Assembly (NCBI GenBank): GCA_964017155.1
Contig: OZ024867.1
Location: 21,596,280 to 21,660,279 of the forward strand
DNA: 64,000 nt
Direction of reading: 5' to 3'
Origin: Oasisia sp. SBJ-2009
Taxonomy: Eukaryota > Annelida > Polychaeta > Sabellida > Siboglinidae
Under the pieces are notes generated by a model, which was not told where the DNA came from, searched no databases, and saw only the letters and a list, made by a program, of their open reading frames with translations. A program made the translations under genes and the position numbers. This document shows, piece after piece, positions 49,329 through 60,740 of this stretch (the first letter of the stretch is position 1; each line of letters opens with the position of its first letter).

Positions 49329-49960
49329 GTATGAATTTGTATATACATTATTACTGCATTACGTTTGTTTTACCTGCGTTATGACAACAACAATTTTTAA
49401 ATATATCTAGGGATACATAGCTTGCATACTAATTAAGCAACTTTACTTCAAAATGCAACATGCATAACAACAAAAATAAACTATACACTCATTAAATGAT
49501 TAGAATGTTGCATTCCATGGATGCCACTTGGCAAAAAGCCGTCTTCTAGTTACACCATCATAATTTAAAATAATCATCATTACTATAGATATATATACAT
49601 TTGTAGTTTTACAACTAAATACAACAAAAGATTGTCGATATCAGAGTAAGCGTTTTCTCAGGCGCCACCAAGCCTGTACTACTAAACACGGATATAATGT
49701 AAGTAGTGTGATACTGTTGCTGGAGATATCCGACAAAGATTGTATCATTTTATGAATATAAATGAGTACATTTATGTAAGAAATGTAAGAAAGGATAAGG
49801 AGAATGGATGAATCCAAACAAAATTTGACATAACTTGGGCTACGTTTAAGAATTAAATTAAATACTATGGCAAGTTGCAACTTAATTGCATTCTAGTCAT
49901 CTAGGGTTGAAACATAACACTTGACTTTGGTAAGTATTTAAGTAGAAAACACGTAACATT

Positions 49961-50150
49961 TTATTTAAAGTGCGACCTGTGATTAACATGTCTTATTTTT
50001 TCATCTAATTTGTTCCACATTTCTGTAAAATTATGTCTAGGTAACTTCGAAGAAAAGTTAGTTATGGGTTCCTCTTGAACAAGAAGCTTAGGTTCATAAT
50101 TATGATCAAAGTCATGATAATGATGTATGTAGTTTAAAGACATCTACGAG
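49961..50150 (-). mobile_element. Possible LINE C-terminal fragment
   Basis: The minus strand gives NYIHHYHDFDHNYEPKLLV, then RHNFTEMWNKLDEKIR and SHFK. The W-N-x-L motif and closing F-K are typical of LINE C-terminal ends. Short and isolated. Confidence 0.4.
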
Positions 50151-50226
50151 TTTCAATTAACTTTAGACTTAAATAAGGGGCCCGTATGAGTCCTGTGTCC
50201 TTTCTTAATCATTATTTATTATTTCA

Positions 50227-50228
<2 letters not shown>

Positions 50229-50272
<44 letters not shown>
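50229..50272. repeat. (TA)n microsatellite
   Basis: About 44 bp of TA repeats. Confidence 0.93.
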
Positions 50273-50275
<3 letters not shown>

Positions 50276-50321
50276 TGCTGATGTTAAGAAAGAACTCGTA
50301 GCATGTATACAAAAGAATTGT

Positions 50322-50420
50322 TAATCATATCCATGCGAAAATGGAGTGAATTTAACAAATTCAGCAAGTAGCGGTATGTGTTGTTGCAAACAGGATTACT
50401 CTGGAATGCGAACCAAGTCT
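50322..50420 (+). pseudogene. Degenerate EGF-like exon
   Basis: Reads YPCENGVNLTNSASSGMCCC and KQDYSGMR, which recalls the P-C-E-N-G and C-x-C-x-x-x-Y-S-G parts of an EGF domain, but the cysteine spacing is damaged and no clean donor follows. It may be a dead duplicate of an EGF exon of the neighbouring gene. Confidence 0.4.
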
Positions 50421-50837
50421 GATCAGGTGTACAGTTTGTACCACCAAGACACGAGGGACGCAAAGTATCATCATGCTATGGAATAACAAATGAGATGGTA
50501 TACAACTATCGCTCTTGATAAAGGAACAATGCAGTGAATATATGAACTTGATATATTATTGCCAACATCAACCTTGTTGTATATTTATTGAGTAATTACT
50601 AAAAACCCATTTGCATCACTAGAAGTAGTTAGGTACCTGTACAACCATTAGGATAATTTACATGCGTTGCAACTTCCATTACGTGTAGAACACAACAATT
50701 ATTTAGACCATACTTTAGGTGTCATTTTCTCTACTGTGAACACAAATCCTAACACCTACCTACCAGTGCATATCAGTTTTAACACAACAATAATAATAAT
50801 AATACCAACGTAAGGTAATTCATTCATCTTGTATGAC

Positions 50838-51480
50838 AGCCCAGGGGCCGAGGTTCTAAAACCGTACTCAGTACTCCGTGCTCAAGCCTCGCTTTCACAC
50901 CGTGGTCATACTCAACGTAGGTCACCAAACTTTCTGAGCACGGTTTCGTACTCAGACTTGAGCACGGAACGTCCAAATCCTGAGTATGCTCAAGACCGTG
51001 CTCAACGCTGTACTCAAGCAAACAAAGTTGCCAGCTCACGTAGAAATTGATCGATTTCGTTGTCAAAGTTCGTCGTTTTTGACAAGATGTGCAGTCCAAG
51101 TTCAGCGTCCGAGTCGCTTACGAGGTGTTGTCGATCCATTTGAAGAGGTGGTGTAACAAGAATGACTTGACAGGCACTGTGTTGTGCCTAAAACGGCGGT
51201 ATTTACTGAACATTTGCAAACTTAAGCGGCAGACGATGACAGTACGATACAGTGTTGCAATATTATGTGTTGGTGGCTGTTTTTCGGTGATGGGACCATT
51301 CGTTTACTGCTTGACGACACAAGCTCACGGACAATTACCAGACGAAACTTCCCCAAAACTGTGTGTTGTCGTTGGACAAGAAATGAAGTACAGTCGTGGA
51401 CATTTAGCCATACCGATGCGGCGATGCAAAATATGTACTATTCTGTCCTTCTCGAAATAAACAAGAACAACATGAACGTA
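50838..51480. other. Hairpin-rich segment and unassigned frames
   Basis: 50838-51030 starts AGGGGCCGAGGTTCTAAAAC and contains many GAGCACGG/CCGTGCTC and GAGTAC/GTACTC words in both orientations. From 51127 down, the minus strand opens with MDRQHLVSDSDAELGLHILS. From 51089 the + strand has a 123-codon frame with no recognised domain. The start recalls GGGGCCG-type ends of some PIF/Harbinger elements, but a second end was not found. Confidence 0.35.
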
Positions 51481-51619
51481 GGAAACTTTTAAAAGCTCTA
51501 GTTATTAAAAAGAATAAGAATGTAAATATTATTATACTTCTTTTAAACAGAACAAATAAAATCACTGGGAGAAAGAATATTGCAAATGTTTTAATTATTT
51601 TCAAACATAGGTCAAACAC

Positions 51620-52425
51620 AAGCCAACAAAAATCCTAAATGCCCCAATAATTGTAACCATTACATGAATAAAAGGATAGAAGGGTCCTTAACAGTTAACA
51701 TCCATGTGTCCACCAAAATATATGTGACTGGCAATAATTGGGTCCTGATGGATTTTATTTAGATTCATAGCACTATATTTAAATGTTCTTATTATTATCT
51801 TTATTTTCATTTTATCATAAAAATAATGGTTTCATTAGTATCATCCCATTAGCTTTGTGTTTCTAGCCCTCGTCTCAGAACTCCCCCAAGATGTGACAAT
51901 TGAGTGCCAGCCGCCCCCCCCCCCCCTCCCATTCAGTATGAGCACTGTTAGTTTAACATGTCCCCTCTTTGTAGGTCATTCTAACTGTAAGATAAGTGAA
52001 TCATTTAAAGCTCCAAGTGACTTTCACACATCACATTATGTGGTGTGGAAAGCCCACTGTTCTAAGACAAAGTAAAACCTCTACATAAAGCTGTTTGAGA
52101 TGAGCAAGACTCACTATAACTCACACATGGAATGTACTTGTCTGACTCAGGTATAAGCTTTTGAAAGTCAACTGCTCTCACTTTTACGTGAACAACCTAA
52201 GTACTGATTGTGGTTTGTGGCACTGCCAGTTCACACATTTGTAGCCAATAAGAAAATGATAAGTTGCGCAGCTCTGTTCTAGCTAGCTGATCTCAGTTTC
52301 ATGTTCAATTTGACAATTGAGTTTGGAATGTCACGGGAAACTTGGCTGCTAATGTTGAATTCATCAAAGATACTACGAGACACCGAGTTGCTCTTTTGAA
52401 CAATTAGTCTTATCAAAAATCTAAA
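51620..52425. other. Stretch without recognisable gene
   Basis: Contains a poly-C tract (51916-51926) and short frames only. Confidence 0.4.
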
Positions 52426-52696
52426 TAATTGACAAATGGCATCAAATTCACGCACAGTAAGAGGACAAGCATGAAGTGTAACGCATTTATGGTTGTCAGT
52501 GCTGACAGAACTCTGGTGAAAGCTGAAGAGATCCACACTCTCTACCCCAACACTGGCGATGTACAGCTACGACATGGAAACACAAGGAAGCAAGCCAGGA
52601 ATGAAATTATGTCAATGCAGGCAAATTGCGACCAGGAAAAGGTGAAATTGCTTCAAAAAAGTTATAATGTGACATTCTCCTTCTCTGCCTCACTAC

Positions 52697-53106
52697 AGCT
52701 GCTGTACCAGCATGTCAAGTCATTCTGTACCAGCATGCGAAGTCATTGCTGTACCAGCATGTCAAGTCATTGCTGTACCGGCATGTCAAGTCATTGCTGT
52801 ACCAGCATGTCATGACACTGCTGTACCGGCATGTGAAGTCATTGCTGTACCGGCATGTGAAGTCATTGCTGTACCGACATGTCATGTCACTTCTGTACCG
52901 GCATGTCATGTCATTGCAGTACCGGAATGTCAAATAATTGCTGTACCAGCATGCCAAGTCATTGCTGTACCGGCATGTCAAGTCATTGCTGTACCAGCAT
53001 GTCAAGTCATTGCTGTACCGGCATGTCAAGTCATTGCTGTACCGGCATGTCATGTCATTGCTGTACCGGCATGTCATGTCATTGCTGTACCACCATGTCA
53101 AGTCTT
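52697..53106 (+). repeat. 24 bp minisatellite, about 17 units
   Basis: Unit CATTGCTGTACCGGCATGTC plus AAGT, with variants (CCAGC, ATGTCATG). Because 24 is a multiple of three, several frames stay open and give octapeptide repeats such as VPACQVIA. Flanking frames (52429-52696 and 53107-53285) show no recognised domain, so I annotate it as a repeat, not a gene. Confidence 0.92.
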
Positions 53107-53376
53107 TCTTGGAGCGTGACCAGAGGAAACGCTTCCCCCAATGCCATCCTCAAGGGGTGACAATTACCTGGATGGCCAGTGGTCAAACACAGTTCAAGGA
53201 GATTGCTTCCTACTTGGTGAAGATGGCAATGGAACTGATAATAAAATTGTGTTTGTATCCAAGTTTGCTCTGCATGCACTATTGAACGCTGCCACAAGCA
53301 ACTACACAGCAAAGAACTGATCCTCACGGGTAATTTGTGGCTGTAATGATCAACTATTAATGTAGATTGATTATTC

Positions 53377-53380
<4 letters not shown>

Positions 53381-53445
<65 letters not shown>

Positions 53446-53455
53446 ATATATATAT
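53381..53455. repeat. (TA)n microsatellite
   Basis: About 75 bp of TA repeats. Confidence 0.94.
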
Positions 53456-53524
53456 TACATTTTGTCTGAAGCACTTCTTTCAGTGATTGAAAAATATACA
53501 TAGACCCATGGCCAATTTCATTCA

Positions 53525-53770
53525 CCCTATGTCGCTCCAGTTCACTTAGCTATATGAATGAGTACCTGGCTACAGACTGTGGTGAATGTTAGTATTACTG
53601 TATAAATAGTCAACTCATTAATTACAGGATGTGAAGCCTTCGCCCAACCATGGGACACTACAGCTGCACAGTGATGATGATGATGATGATGATGAGTGCT
53701 TCACAGAGAAGTTGAGATGGTGTTCAATAGGATATGTGTGTCACGCAATGAAGTGTAACGTGCATTCATC
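53525..53770 (+). mobile_element. SINE core copy
   Basis: CTCCAGTTCACTTAGCTATA and GAGTACCTGGCTACAGAC match the core of the SINE at 13432 (CCAGTTCAATCAGCTGTATA, AGTAACTGGCTATAGAC), and CTTCACAGAGAAGTTGAGAT matches CTTCTCAGAGAAGCCGAGTT there. The tRNA-like head is absent. A (GAT)n run lies inside. Confidence 0.6.
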
Positions 53771-53860
53771 AGTACTAACAAATGGATAATACCCTATAAA
53801 TAACAACTTACCATTAATAAATGTTTTCAGGAAATGGTCGAAATGACAGCCTGGGACAGT

Positions 53861-54148
53861 TCACAATACTGCTCATACACACTGATGGACTGTGACTTAC
53901 AGTGCACAATACTGCTCATACACACTGATGGACTGTGACTCACAGTGCACAATACTGCTCTTACACATTGATGGACTTTGACTCAGCGTTCACAATACTG
54001 CTCATACACACTGATGGACTGTGACTCACAATGCACAATACTGCTCAATACACATTGATGTACTGTGACTCAGAGTTCACAATACTGCTCATACACACTG
54101 ATGGACTGTGACTCACAGTGCACAATACTGTTCATGCACACTGATGGA
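53861..54148 (+). repeat. 43 bp minisatellite, left array
   Basis: About seven units of CACAATACTGCTCATACACA + CTGATGGACTGTGACTCAC + AGTG. The array breaks off inside a unit at CTGATGGA, where the LINE begins, and resumes at 58415. Confidence 0.92.
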
Positions 54149-54151
54149 GAC

Positions 54152-55123
54152 CACACCCAACAACATGGCGGATTTGTTTACACGCGTGACGAACTGCTTC
54201 GGCTACGCCCGCCTCCATCTCCGCCGTCTTCACGGCCGCTGATGCCGACTGTCAACACCACACAAGATGCGTCCAAGAAACGCAAACGAGGTAGGCGTGG
54301 TGGTGTAAAGAACAGACTTCGCAGACAACCAGCAAAACCCCCCCTACCATCTGTTGTATTTGCAAACGTCCAGTCGCTGTTCAACAAAATTGACGAGCTT
54401 CATGCAAAGTGTCGATATGACAACGTCTATCGAGAGGCCTGCGTGATGGCCTTTTGCGAGACATGGCTGGACTCTACTCGTCCAGACGATGACATCATTC
54501 TGGACGGGCTTACTGTGTACCGTTCGGACAGAACTGAGGAGTCGGGTAAGACGAGAGGAGGGGGTTTGTGCATCTACATTAACAATCGGTGGTGCTCCAA
54601 CGTTAAAATACACACCACACTCTGTACACCGAACTTGGAACTGTTGACGCTGTCTGTTCGCCCGTTCTATTTACCGCGGTAATTTAGCAACATTGTACTA
54701 TGTTGTGTTTATGTTCCACCCAGTGCAGACGCACTCGCCGCAGCCGACACAATAGCCACTTACACGCAGTCAATGCTGTTACGCTACCCGGACGCTCCTG
54801 TCTTTGTTATTGGCGACTTTAACAGCTGCACGTTGGATACTGCGTTGCCGTCGTTTCACCAGTATGTCCATGTGCCAACAAGGAACAACAAGACGATAGA
54901 TTTATGCTATGGGAATATTCCCAGTGCTTACTCCGCTCGTGCTCACTCTCCCCTCGGTCGTGCCGATCACAATGTCATCAATCTCATCCTAGCGTATCGA
55001 CAACTGTTGAAGAGAGTCAAGCCGACCAAGGTCGAGGTTCGACAATGGACTCAGGATGTCACCATGCAGCTCCAGGGATCTCTGGCTTGCACAGATTGGG
55101 GTGTGTTGCACCCGATTCAGTGA
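54152..55123 (+). pseudogene. Rex-like LINE: endonuclease
   Basis: A single frame with one internal TAA (54680). It begins DELLRLRPPPSPP and GRRGGVKNRLRR, the usual lead of Rex/Babar-type LINEs, then FANVQSLFNKIDELHAKCRY, MAFCETWLDSTRP, ESGKTRGGGLCIYINNRW, and after the stop VLCCVYVPPSAD, VIGDFNSCTLDTALPSFHQ and LGRADHNVINLI. All endonuclease motifs are present but the stop and a later frame change kill it. Confidence 0.85.
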
Positions 55124-55371
55124 ACCTAAATGAACATGCTTCTCTCATTACGGAGTACATTACCTTTTGCATGGACTCTACCATTCCAATGTCCAATCTA
55201 ATTCAAAGCCTTGGATCACATCTGATATAAAAAAACACGCTTAAGGAAAAACAACTCGCATACTGCACTAAGGACATACACACAATGAAAAATGCACACA
55301 GACAGCTACAAACATAAATCTCGCAAGCAAAACAAAGGTATCGTGAAAAGGTTGAAAATTAGTTTAGCTGC

Positions 55372-56943
55372 ATGAACACTAAACAGGCCTTTGCGCACTT
55401 GAAAAAGATGTCAGGTCGTGTTGACAGATTATCTGTCCCTTCAACTACTGATCCACTGAAATTTGCTTCAGACTTAAATTTGTTTTATAACAGATTTGAC
55501 ACCCATGATTTTTCTATAGAGTGTGAGTCGCTCCTAGCTGCTGGCCCTTTACCCGTACCAGGTGATTTTGACATTTCTACCGTGGATGTCACAAATCAAT
55601 TAAAAAAGTCTAAGGCTAATAAAGATCCTGGTCCAGATGGCATTCCAGGCCGCTTACTTAAAGAGTGTGCAATTGAGTTAGGTCCGGTATTTCAACCACT
55701 GTTTAAACAGTCTGTGGATACAGGTGTGATTCCTACCATCTGGAAAACGTCTATAGTGGTACCCGTCCCTAAAATGTCATCACCGTCAGAGTTAAACCAC
55801 TTCAGACCTGTGGCCCTAACGTCCATCTTCATGAAATGTTTTGAAAGACTGATTTTGTCTCACATTCTCCCACATGTTCAATCTCAACTGGACCCATATC
55901 AGTTCGCTTACCGTTCAAGAAGGGGTACTGACGATGCAATAGCTTGCCTTCTACACAAACTATTCGAACACATGGGGACAGCTGGTAATAATGCTCGAAT
56001 CCTATTTATAGATTTCAGTTCAGCATTTAATACTTGTAATACAAAGGCATGTCATGATTGATAAACTACAGAAACAAGAAGTTCCAGCCGCATTTGTTCA
56101 CTGGGTTTTCAATTTCCTAAGTAATCGCCCGCAGTGTGTTCGAGTGGGTGACATAAAGTCACCAGTGATTGTTAGCAACACAGGTGCGCCTCAGGGTTGT
56201 GTCCTGAGCCCATTTTTGTACACTTTGTATACAACTGACTGTCGGAGTGTGGATCCATCTACCCAATATGTGAGGTTTTCTGATGATACAGCCATGCTCG
56301 CTCTTTTGAGTGATTTTGCCTCATACCAGTGATATGTTTCTTCAGTGGTACGTTTCTCAAGTTGGTGCAGTAACAATTTTCTACATCTGAATGTTTCCAA
56401 AACCAAAGAAATGTGCATTGACATCCGTCGAAATAGAACTGTCAATAGTCCTATTGTCATCAATGGTGAACCTGTGGAACAGGTTGATTCTTTCAAGTAC
56501 CTCGGTGTTATCTTTGATGAAAAATTGTCATTTACCAAGCATGTTACAGCCGTGCAGAAAAAGTCTCAGCAGCGACTGCACGGTCTTCGAAAGTTACGAG
56601 CTTTCTACGTTGATCCACTACTTCTTCTACGTCTTTACCTTAGCATAATTGAGCCTCTGATAACCTACTGCAGCATTTGTTACTACCCTGCTCTTTCGGT
56701 GAAAAACCGTAACAGCCTTCTGAAAATCTCACACGTTTCCGCCAAGATCATTGGCTTACCTACACCAATGCTCTCTGAAATAATCGACCATGCAATTTTG
56801 AAGAAAACTCGTGTTGTTGCTACTGAGTCTGATCACCCGCTCTCTACGTTCTTCCATGTACTTCCGTCTCGAAGGAGATACCGTTGTATAAAATGTAAAA
56901 CATCTCGCTATAGCAGGAGTTTTGTGCCTGTGGCCATTAGAAT
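55372..56943 (+). pseudogene. Rex-like LINE: reverse transcriptase
   Basis: Frames 55372-56061, 56054-56332 and 56345-56943 follow each other with frame changes near 56050 and a stop near 56330. Motifs: SKANKDPGPDGIPGRLLKEC, FRPVALTSIFMKCFERLIL, ARILFIDFSSAFNT (first catalytic Asp), GAPQGCVLSPFLYTLY, YVRFSDDTAML (catalytic S-D-D), then FKYLGVIFDEKLSFTKHV. The C-terminal end RSFVPVAIRI is cut by the hAT-like insertion and continues after 58219. Confidence 0.85.
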
Positions 56944-58211
56944 CATACATGTTAAGTCTCCCGGTTTCGCCGGGAGCCTCCCGGTATTGTACTACATCTC
57001 CTGGTCTCCCGGCGGGAGCAGCAAATCTCCCGGTTTTCAATGAAAGCCAAACAAACAAATTCTACCTAACTTACCCAGCTGCATGTAGATAATTGGTTTA
57101 CTTTCTGGCTGGATATTGTCTCATGTATTGTTCTGTGTCGCCTCACAATGGGCGAATGGCAATGCCAGTTAAAACTAATAGAAGTAATTGCAATCGAGTC
57201 CGAGACTGAGCTAATTTAATGCTCACAAAGTACAAACAGAGTCAGAGACACCGGCGGCGCGGACAACAAATTGAACAATGGCCTGAATTGGAGTTATTTA
57301 AATCACAACTTACTTTGATCACTTAACATTTAAAACAGTCGAATAAATATCTAGGTGCAATGCCTACCCCTTGCCTGCAGTTGACATTGTTTATAAGCGT
57401 TATGTGAGCACCGCGAACAACTCCGATACCCTATTATCGCCCACCGTATACGTTCCGGTCTTGTAGGGCAAAGCTCAATCCATTCACATCTACACAAATA
57501 ATGCCCATCCATACATCTACACTACATATGCATGTTTTAAAGTTGATGTACTTATTGCTAAACATTACTATTTGAGTATATTAGACATGTAAATGAAAAA
57601 CATTCTTATTAACAAACGAAATGCATGCTTGTTATAATGTCTCCCAACCAAGCCTAGGTTACCATGGCTCAGACTGGCTTACAAATAATAAATGCTATGT
57701 TCAGGTTTTACATGTAAAGATAAAGTTAGTTATGTAATACATTTTGTATAATAAAATATCATGTAGATGCTCCTGCTTTTCATACAAGGGATTCTTTGCA
57801 AAATATGATGAATATCAGAAGTTGAACAAACATGTTAATGTTATACCTGAATGGCAAGAACACAAGTAAATTACTGAACATTGTAATTTTATTGGTTTAT
57901 GAACATGTCTTCTTTTTAAGTTACAAGAGCTAAACAGCAACACATTTTTTATTAAAAAAATTACAATAATGTTTTTTTTATGACTGGTGAACTGTTAGTA
58001 ATAATACAGTTGTATGTGTTAATCAATAGAATGTAATCCTTTTGTGAAATATAGTGTATATTATTTGCAAATATGGTTAAAAATTCAATTTACGCATAAA
58101 AGCCCGATTTTCCAAGACCCTCCGATTTACGTATAAAAGCCCGATTTTCTGAGACCCTCCGATTTACGTATAAATCTACTGTTTTGGCATTTCTGAAACT
58201 TAACATGTATG
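56944..58211. mobile_element. hAT-like non-autonomous DNA transposon
   Basis: Exactly bounded: the same 8 bp, ATTAGAAT, lies at 56936-56943 and 58212-58219, and the element has 14 bp perfect terminal inverted repeats (CATACATGTTAAGT at 56944, its complement ending at 58211). An 8 bp target duplication is the hAT signature. Length 1268 bp. Inside are CTCCCGG-rich palindromic stretches near the left end (56955-57040) and a 37 bp subterminal repeat near the right end (58088-58172). No transposase is present. Confidence 0.85.
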
Positions 58212-58414
58212 ATTAGAATGAATGTTGAATGCTAAATGATTCATATTGCTGTCAACCGGTTGAACTGTTCTTATAGTGGATACATCTGGAATTCACTTGC
58301 ATTTTGTTATGACCATCCCATATATTGTAGATCATGAGTTGTACAATGCATATCCTTTTTAAGGACAATAAAGTGATTGATTGATTGATTGTTTGATTGA
58401 TTGATTGATTGATT

Positions 58415-58967
58415 GATGGACTGTGACTGACAATGCACAATATTGGTCATATGCAATAATGAACTGTGACAGTGCACAATACTGCTCATACACATTGATG
58501 GACTGTGACTCACAGTGTACAATACTGCTCATACATATTGATGGACTGTGACTCACAGTGTACAATACTGCTCATACACACTGATGGACTGTGACTCACA
58601 GTGCACAATACTGCTCATACACACTGATGGACTGTGACCGACAGTAGACGATACTGCTTGTATACATTAATGGATGGTGACTGACAGTAGATAATTCATA
58701 TACATTGATGGGATGGACGGTGACTGACAGTAGACGATACTGCTTGTATATATTGATGGACGGTGATTGACAGTAGGCAATACTGCTTGTATACATTGAT
58801 GGACGGTGATTGACAGTAGACAATACTGCTTGTATACATTGATGGACTGTGATTGACAGTAGACAATACTGCTTGTATACATTGATGGACTGTGACTGAC
58901 AGTAGATAATTCATATACATTGATGGGATGGACTGTGACTGACAGTAGACGATACTGCTTGTTTACA
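58415..58967 (+). repeat. 43 bp minisatellite, right array
   Basis: About 12-13 units. The first half matches the left array; the second half is a diverged subfamily (GATGGACTGTGATTGACAGT + AGACAATACTGCTTGTATAC + ATT), also 43 bp. It ends at a TTAA where the piggyBac-like element starts. Confidence 0.9.
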
Positions 58968-58971
58968 TTAA

Positions 58972-60101
58972 CCCATTTTATCCGGAATACGATTCTAGTC
59001 GTAGTTACCCTTTTTATCCGGAATACGATTCTGGTAGTAGTTTGCACTTGGCACCGCTTCCCCGCACTCTGACGTTTTGGAATCCCATTGGCTGGTTAAC
59101 ACCGAATGACGTCAGTATATCGGGATCACTAGGGAACCCATATTTTTCAACCAATCAGTGCCTTTCTTTGGGTATTTGCCGTACAAACCGGGCACCCCCA
59201 AGCCAAAGTGAAATCAAAGATGGCGTCGAGTCGCAAAGATCTTTAAATGTTGACGTATTTCGAAGGATAACTCCATTAATTTACTTCATACTGTTGATGA
59301 CAAGAAGGCAGACAAGTGGATAGCCGATATAAGATGGACGGTTATGGTATTTCATGCGATATTTGTCCGTGAAGACATACTTTGAAGCCATCGAAGTGGG
59401 GTCGACCGACAACGGCATCCATTTTCGCCCACCGCGCAGGTTTTTTTTGGCGCCAAACAAAGTTAAGATTATTTCCAAAGACGGTAACTACTTCATCAAT
59501 AAAGTGACGTTGAAATGTTGACCAACGTTGTTACTTTAGAGTACTTCTTTATTAGTTATAAGAAATAAGCCACAAAATTATACATCGTTGACAGAAAATA
59601 TTTCACAAATTTGCATAATTCCGTTCAGCGGCGCCACACGTTGGTGATTCAATCGACTGACATGAGGGGTAATTACAAACAATTTTACATTATGAGATTA
59701 TTATCCAAGATATGTGGACAAGTTGTATACCTTTGTTTTCAGCAGAGAGTAATGCATAAAATAAACTCAACTTGCTCATTGACATGTTGTCTCCTTCTTG
59801 GCGAAAATGTCAGGTGAAAAGTAATGTGACAAACCTCCACATACGTTTGAATTTATTGGGCATGTTTTGTCATATGCCACATAAAATATATATGATAAAA
59901 CTATGAGTTTGTCAATGCGACTTGATAGCTTATTTTATCTACTTTCTAAAGGTATATCACATTTAAAAATTGATTGAGAAATAATAAAGTCATGTCCATT
60001 TTAAATGAAGGCCTGTCATTTTTTAATGCTGACAGATTGATTTGAGGAAATGATCAGGAACTGGCTGCAACTCGTCTGCATTAGCTTCAGGATAAAATGG
60101 G
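58972..60101. mobile_element. piggyBac-like non-autonomous element
   Basis: TTAA at 58968-58971 and 60102-60105 brackets a 1130 bp segment beginning CCCATTTTATCCGGAA and ending in TTCAGGATAAAATGGG, i.e. terminal inverted repeats of 12-13 bp starting CCC. TTAA targets and CCC ends are the piggyBac hallmark. The left end has a second copy of the terminal phrase (ATCCGGAATACGATTCT at 58979 and 59016). No transposase frame was recognised. Confidence 0.78.
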
Positions 60102-60540
60102 TTAATTGTTCTTTGTGTAATTGTTTGGGTGATCTCATTTCTACTCAGCTAGAGTATTCCTCCTCTCTCAGGGATGTAACGACACATCGTATTACTAATG
60201 GTGTTACGTCATCAATGTGTGATTCAAATCTGTCCCAAATAGAGGGTAACTTAGTGCAGTGTTTACACCCGCCACATGGTAATTTATCGAAATCTTATCC
60301 AGTCTCATAATAGTGACACAAGTTGGTATTTGAACGCATTCAGGACAGCCCATCTTCATTATTGTGTAGTTTGCATTCCGCAATGTTGGAATCACTCAAG
60401 ACATTTGACGCATCCCAAATCGCAGCCATATCCGCAAGCTGCATACATATTTATGGAATCTTAACTTGACATACAATGCTGTTTTATCTGTGTGAATAAA
60501 ATAGCATTCTACTGTGGATGTTAAAATAGAATGCTATTGG
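60102..60540 (+). repeat. 439 bp exact duplicate, copy 1 (ends at gap)
   Basis: Identical in every base I compared to 63277-63715 (offset 3175). It starts exactly at the right TTAA of the piggyBac-like element and stops exactly at the N gap. No gene recognised in it. Confidence 0.93.
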
Positions 60541-60740
60541 NNNNNNNNNNNNNNNNNNNNNNNNNNNNNNNNNNNNNNNNNNNNNNNNNNNNNNNNNNNN
60601 NNNNNNNNNNNNNNNNNNNNNNNNNNNNNNNNNNNNNNNNNNNNNNNNNNNNNNNNNNNNNNNNNNNNNNNNNNNNNNNNNNNNNNNNNNNNNNNNNNNN
60701 NNNNNNNNNNNNNNNNNNNNNNNNNNNNNNNNNNNNNNNN
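60541..60740. other. Assembly gap (200 N)
   Basis: Exactly 200 N, a conventional size for a scaffold gap of unknown length. Confidence 0.99.

Larger units (their letters stand above)
54149..58414 (+). mobile_element. Rex-like LINE inserted in the minisatellite
   Basis: Starts at 54149 and ends in AGGACAATAAAG plus a (TGATT)-like tail near 58414. GATGGA stands on both sides (54143-54148 and 58415-58420), consistent with a short target-site duplication inside one minisatellite unit. It contains endonuclease and reverse transcriptase with several lesions, and a hAT-like element in its 3' part. Confidence 0.82.

Noticed and set aside
52712..53119. Cys/Val/Ala octapeptide-repeat protein
   Set aside because: Explained by the 24 bp minisatellite; no start context, splice signals or flanking domain.
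53861..58967. CRISPR array
   Set aside because: The 43 bp units are head-to-tail without unique spacers, in an animal genome; it is a minisatellite.
58252..59047. Minus-strand frames with SPSIN/CQSQS repeats
   Set aside because: Products of the 43 bp minisatellite and the (TGATT)n LINE tail.
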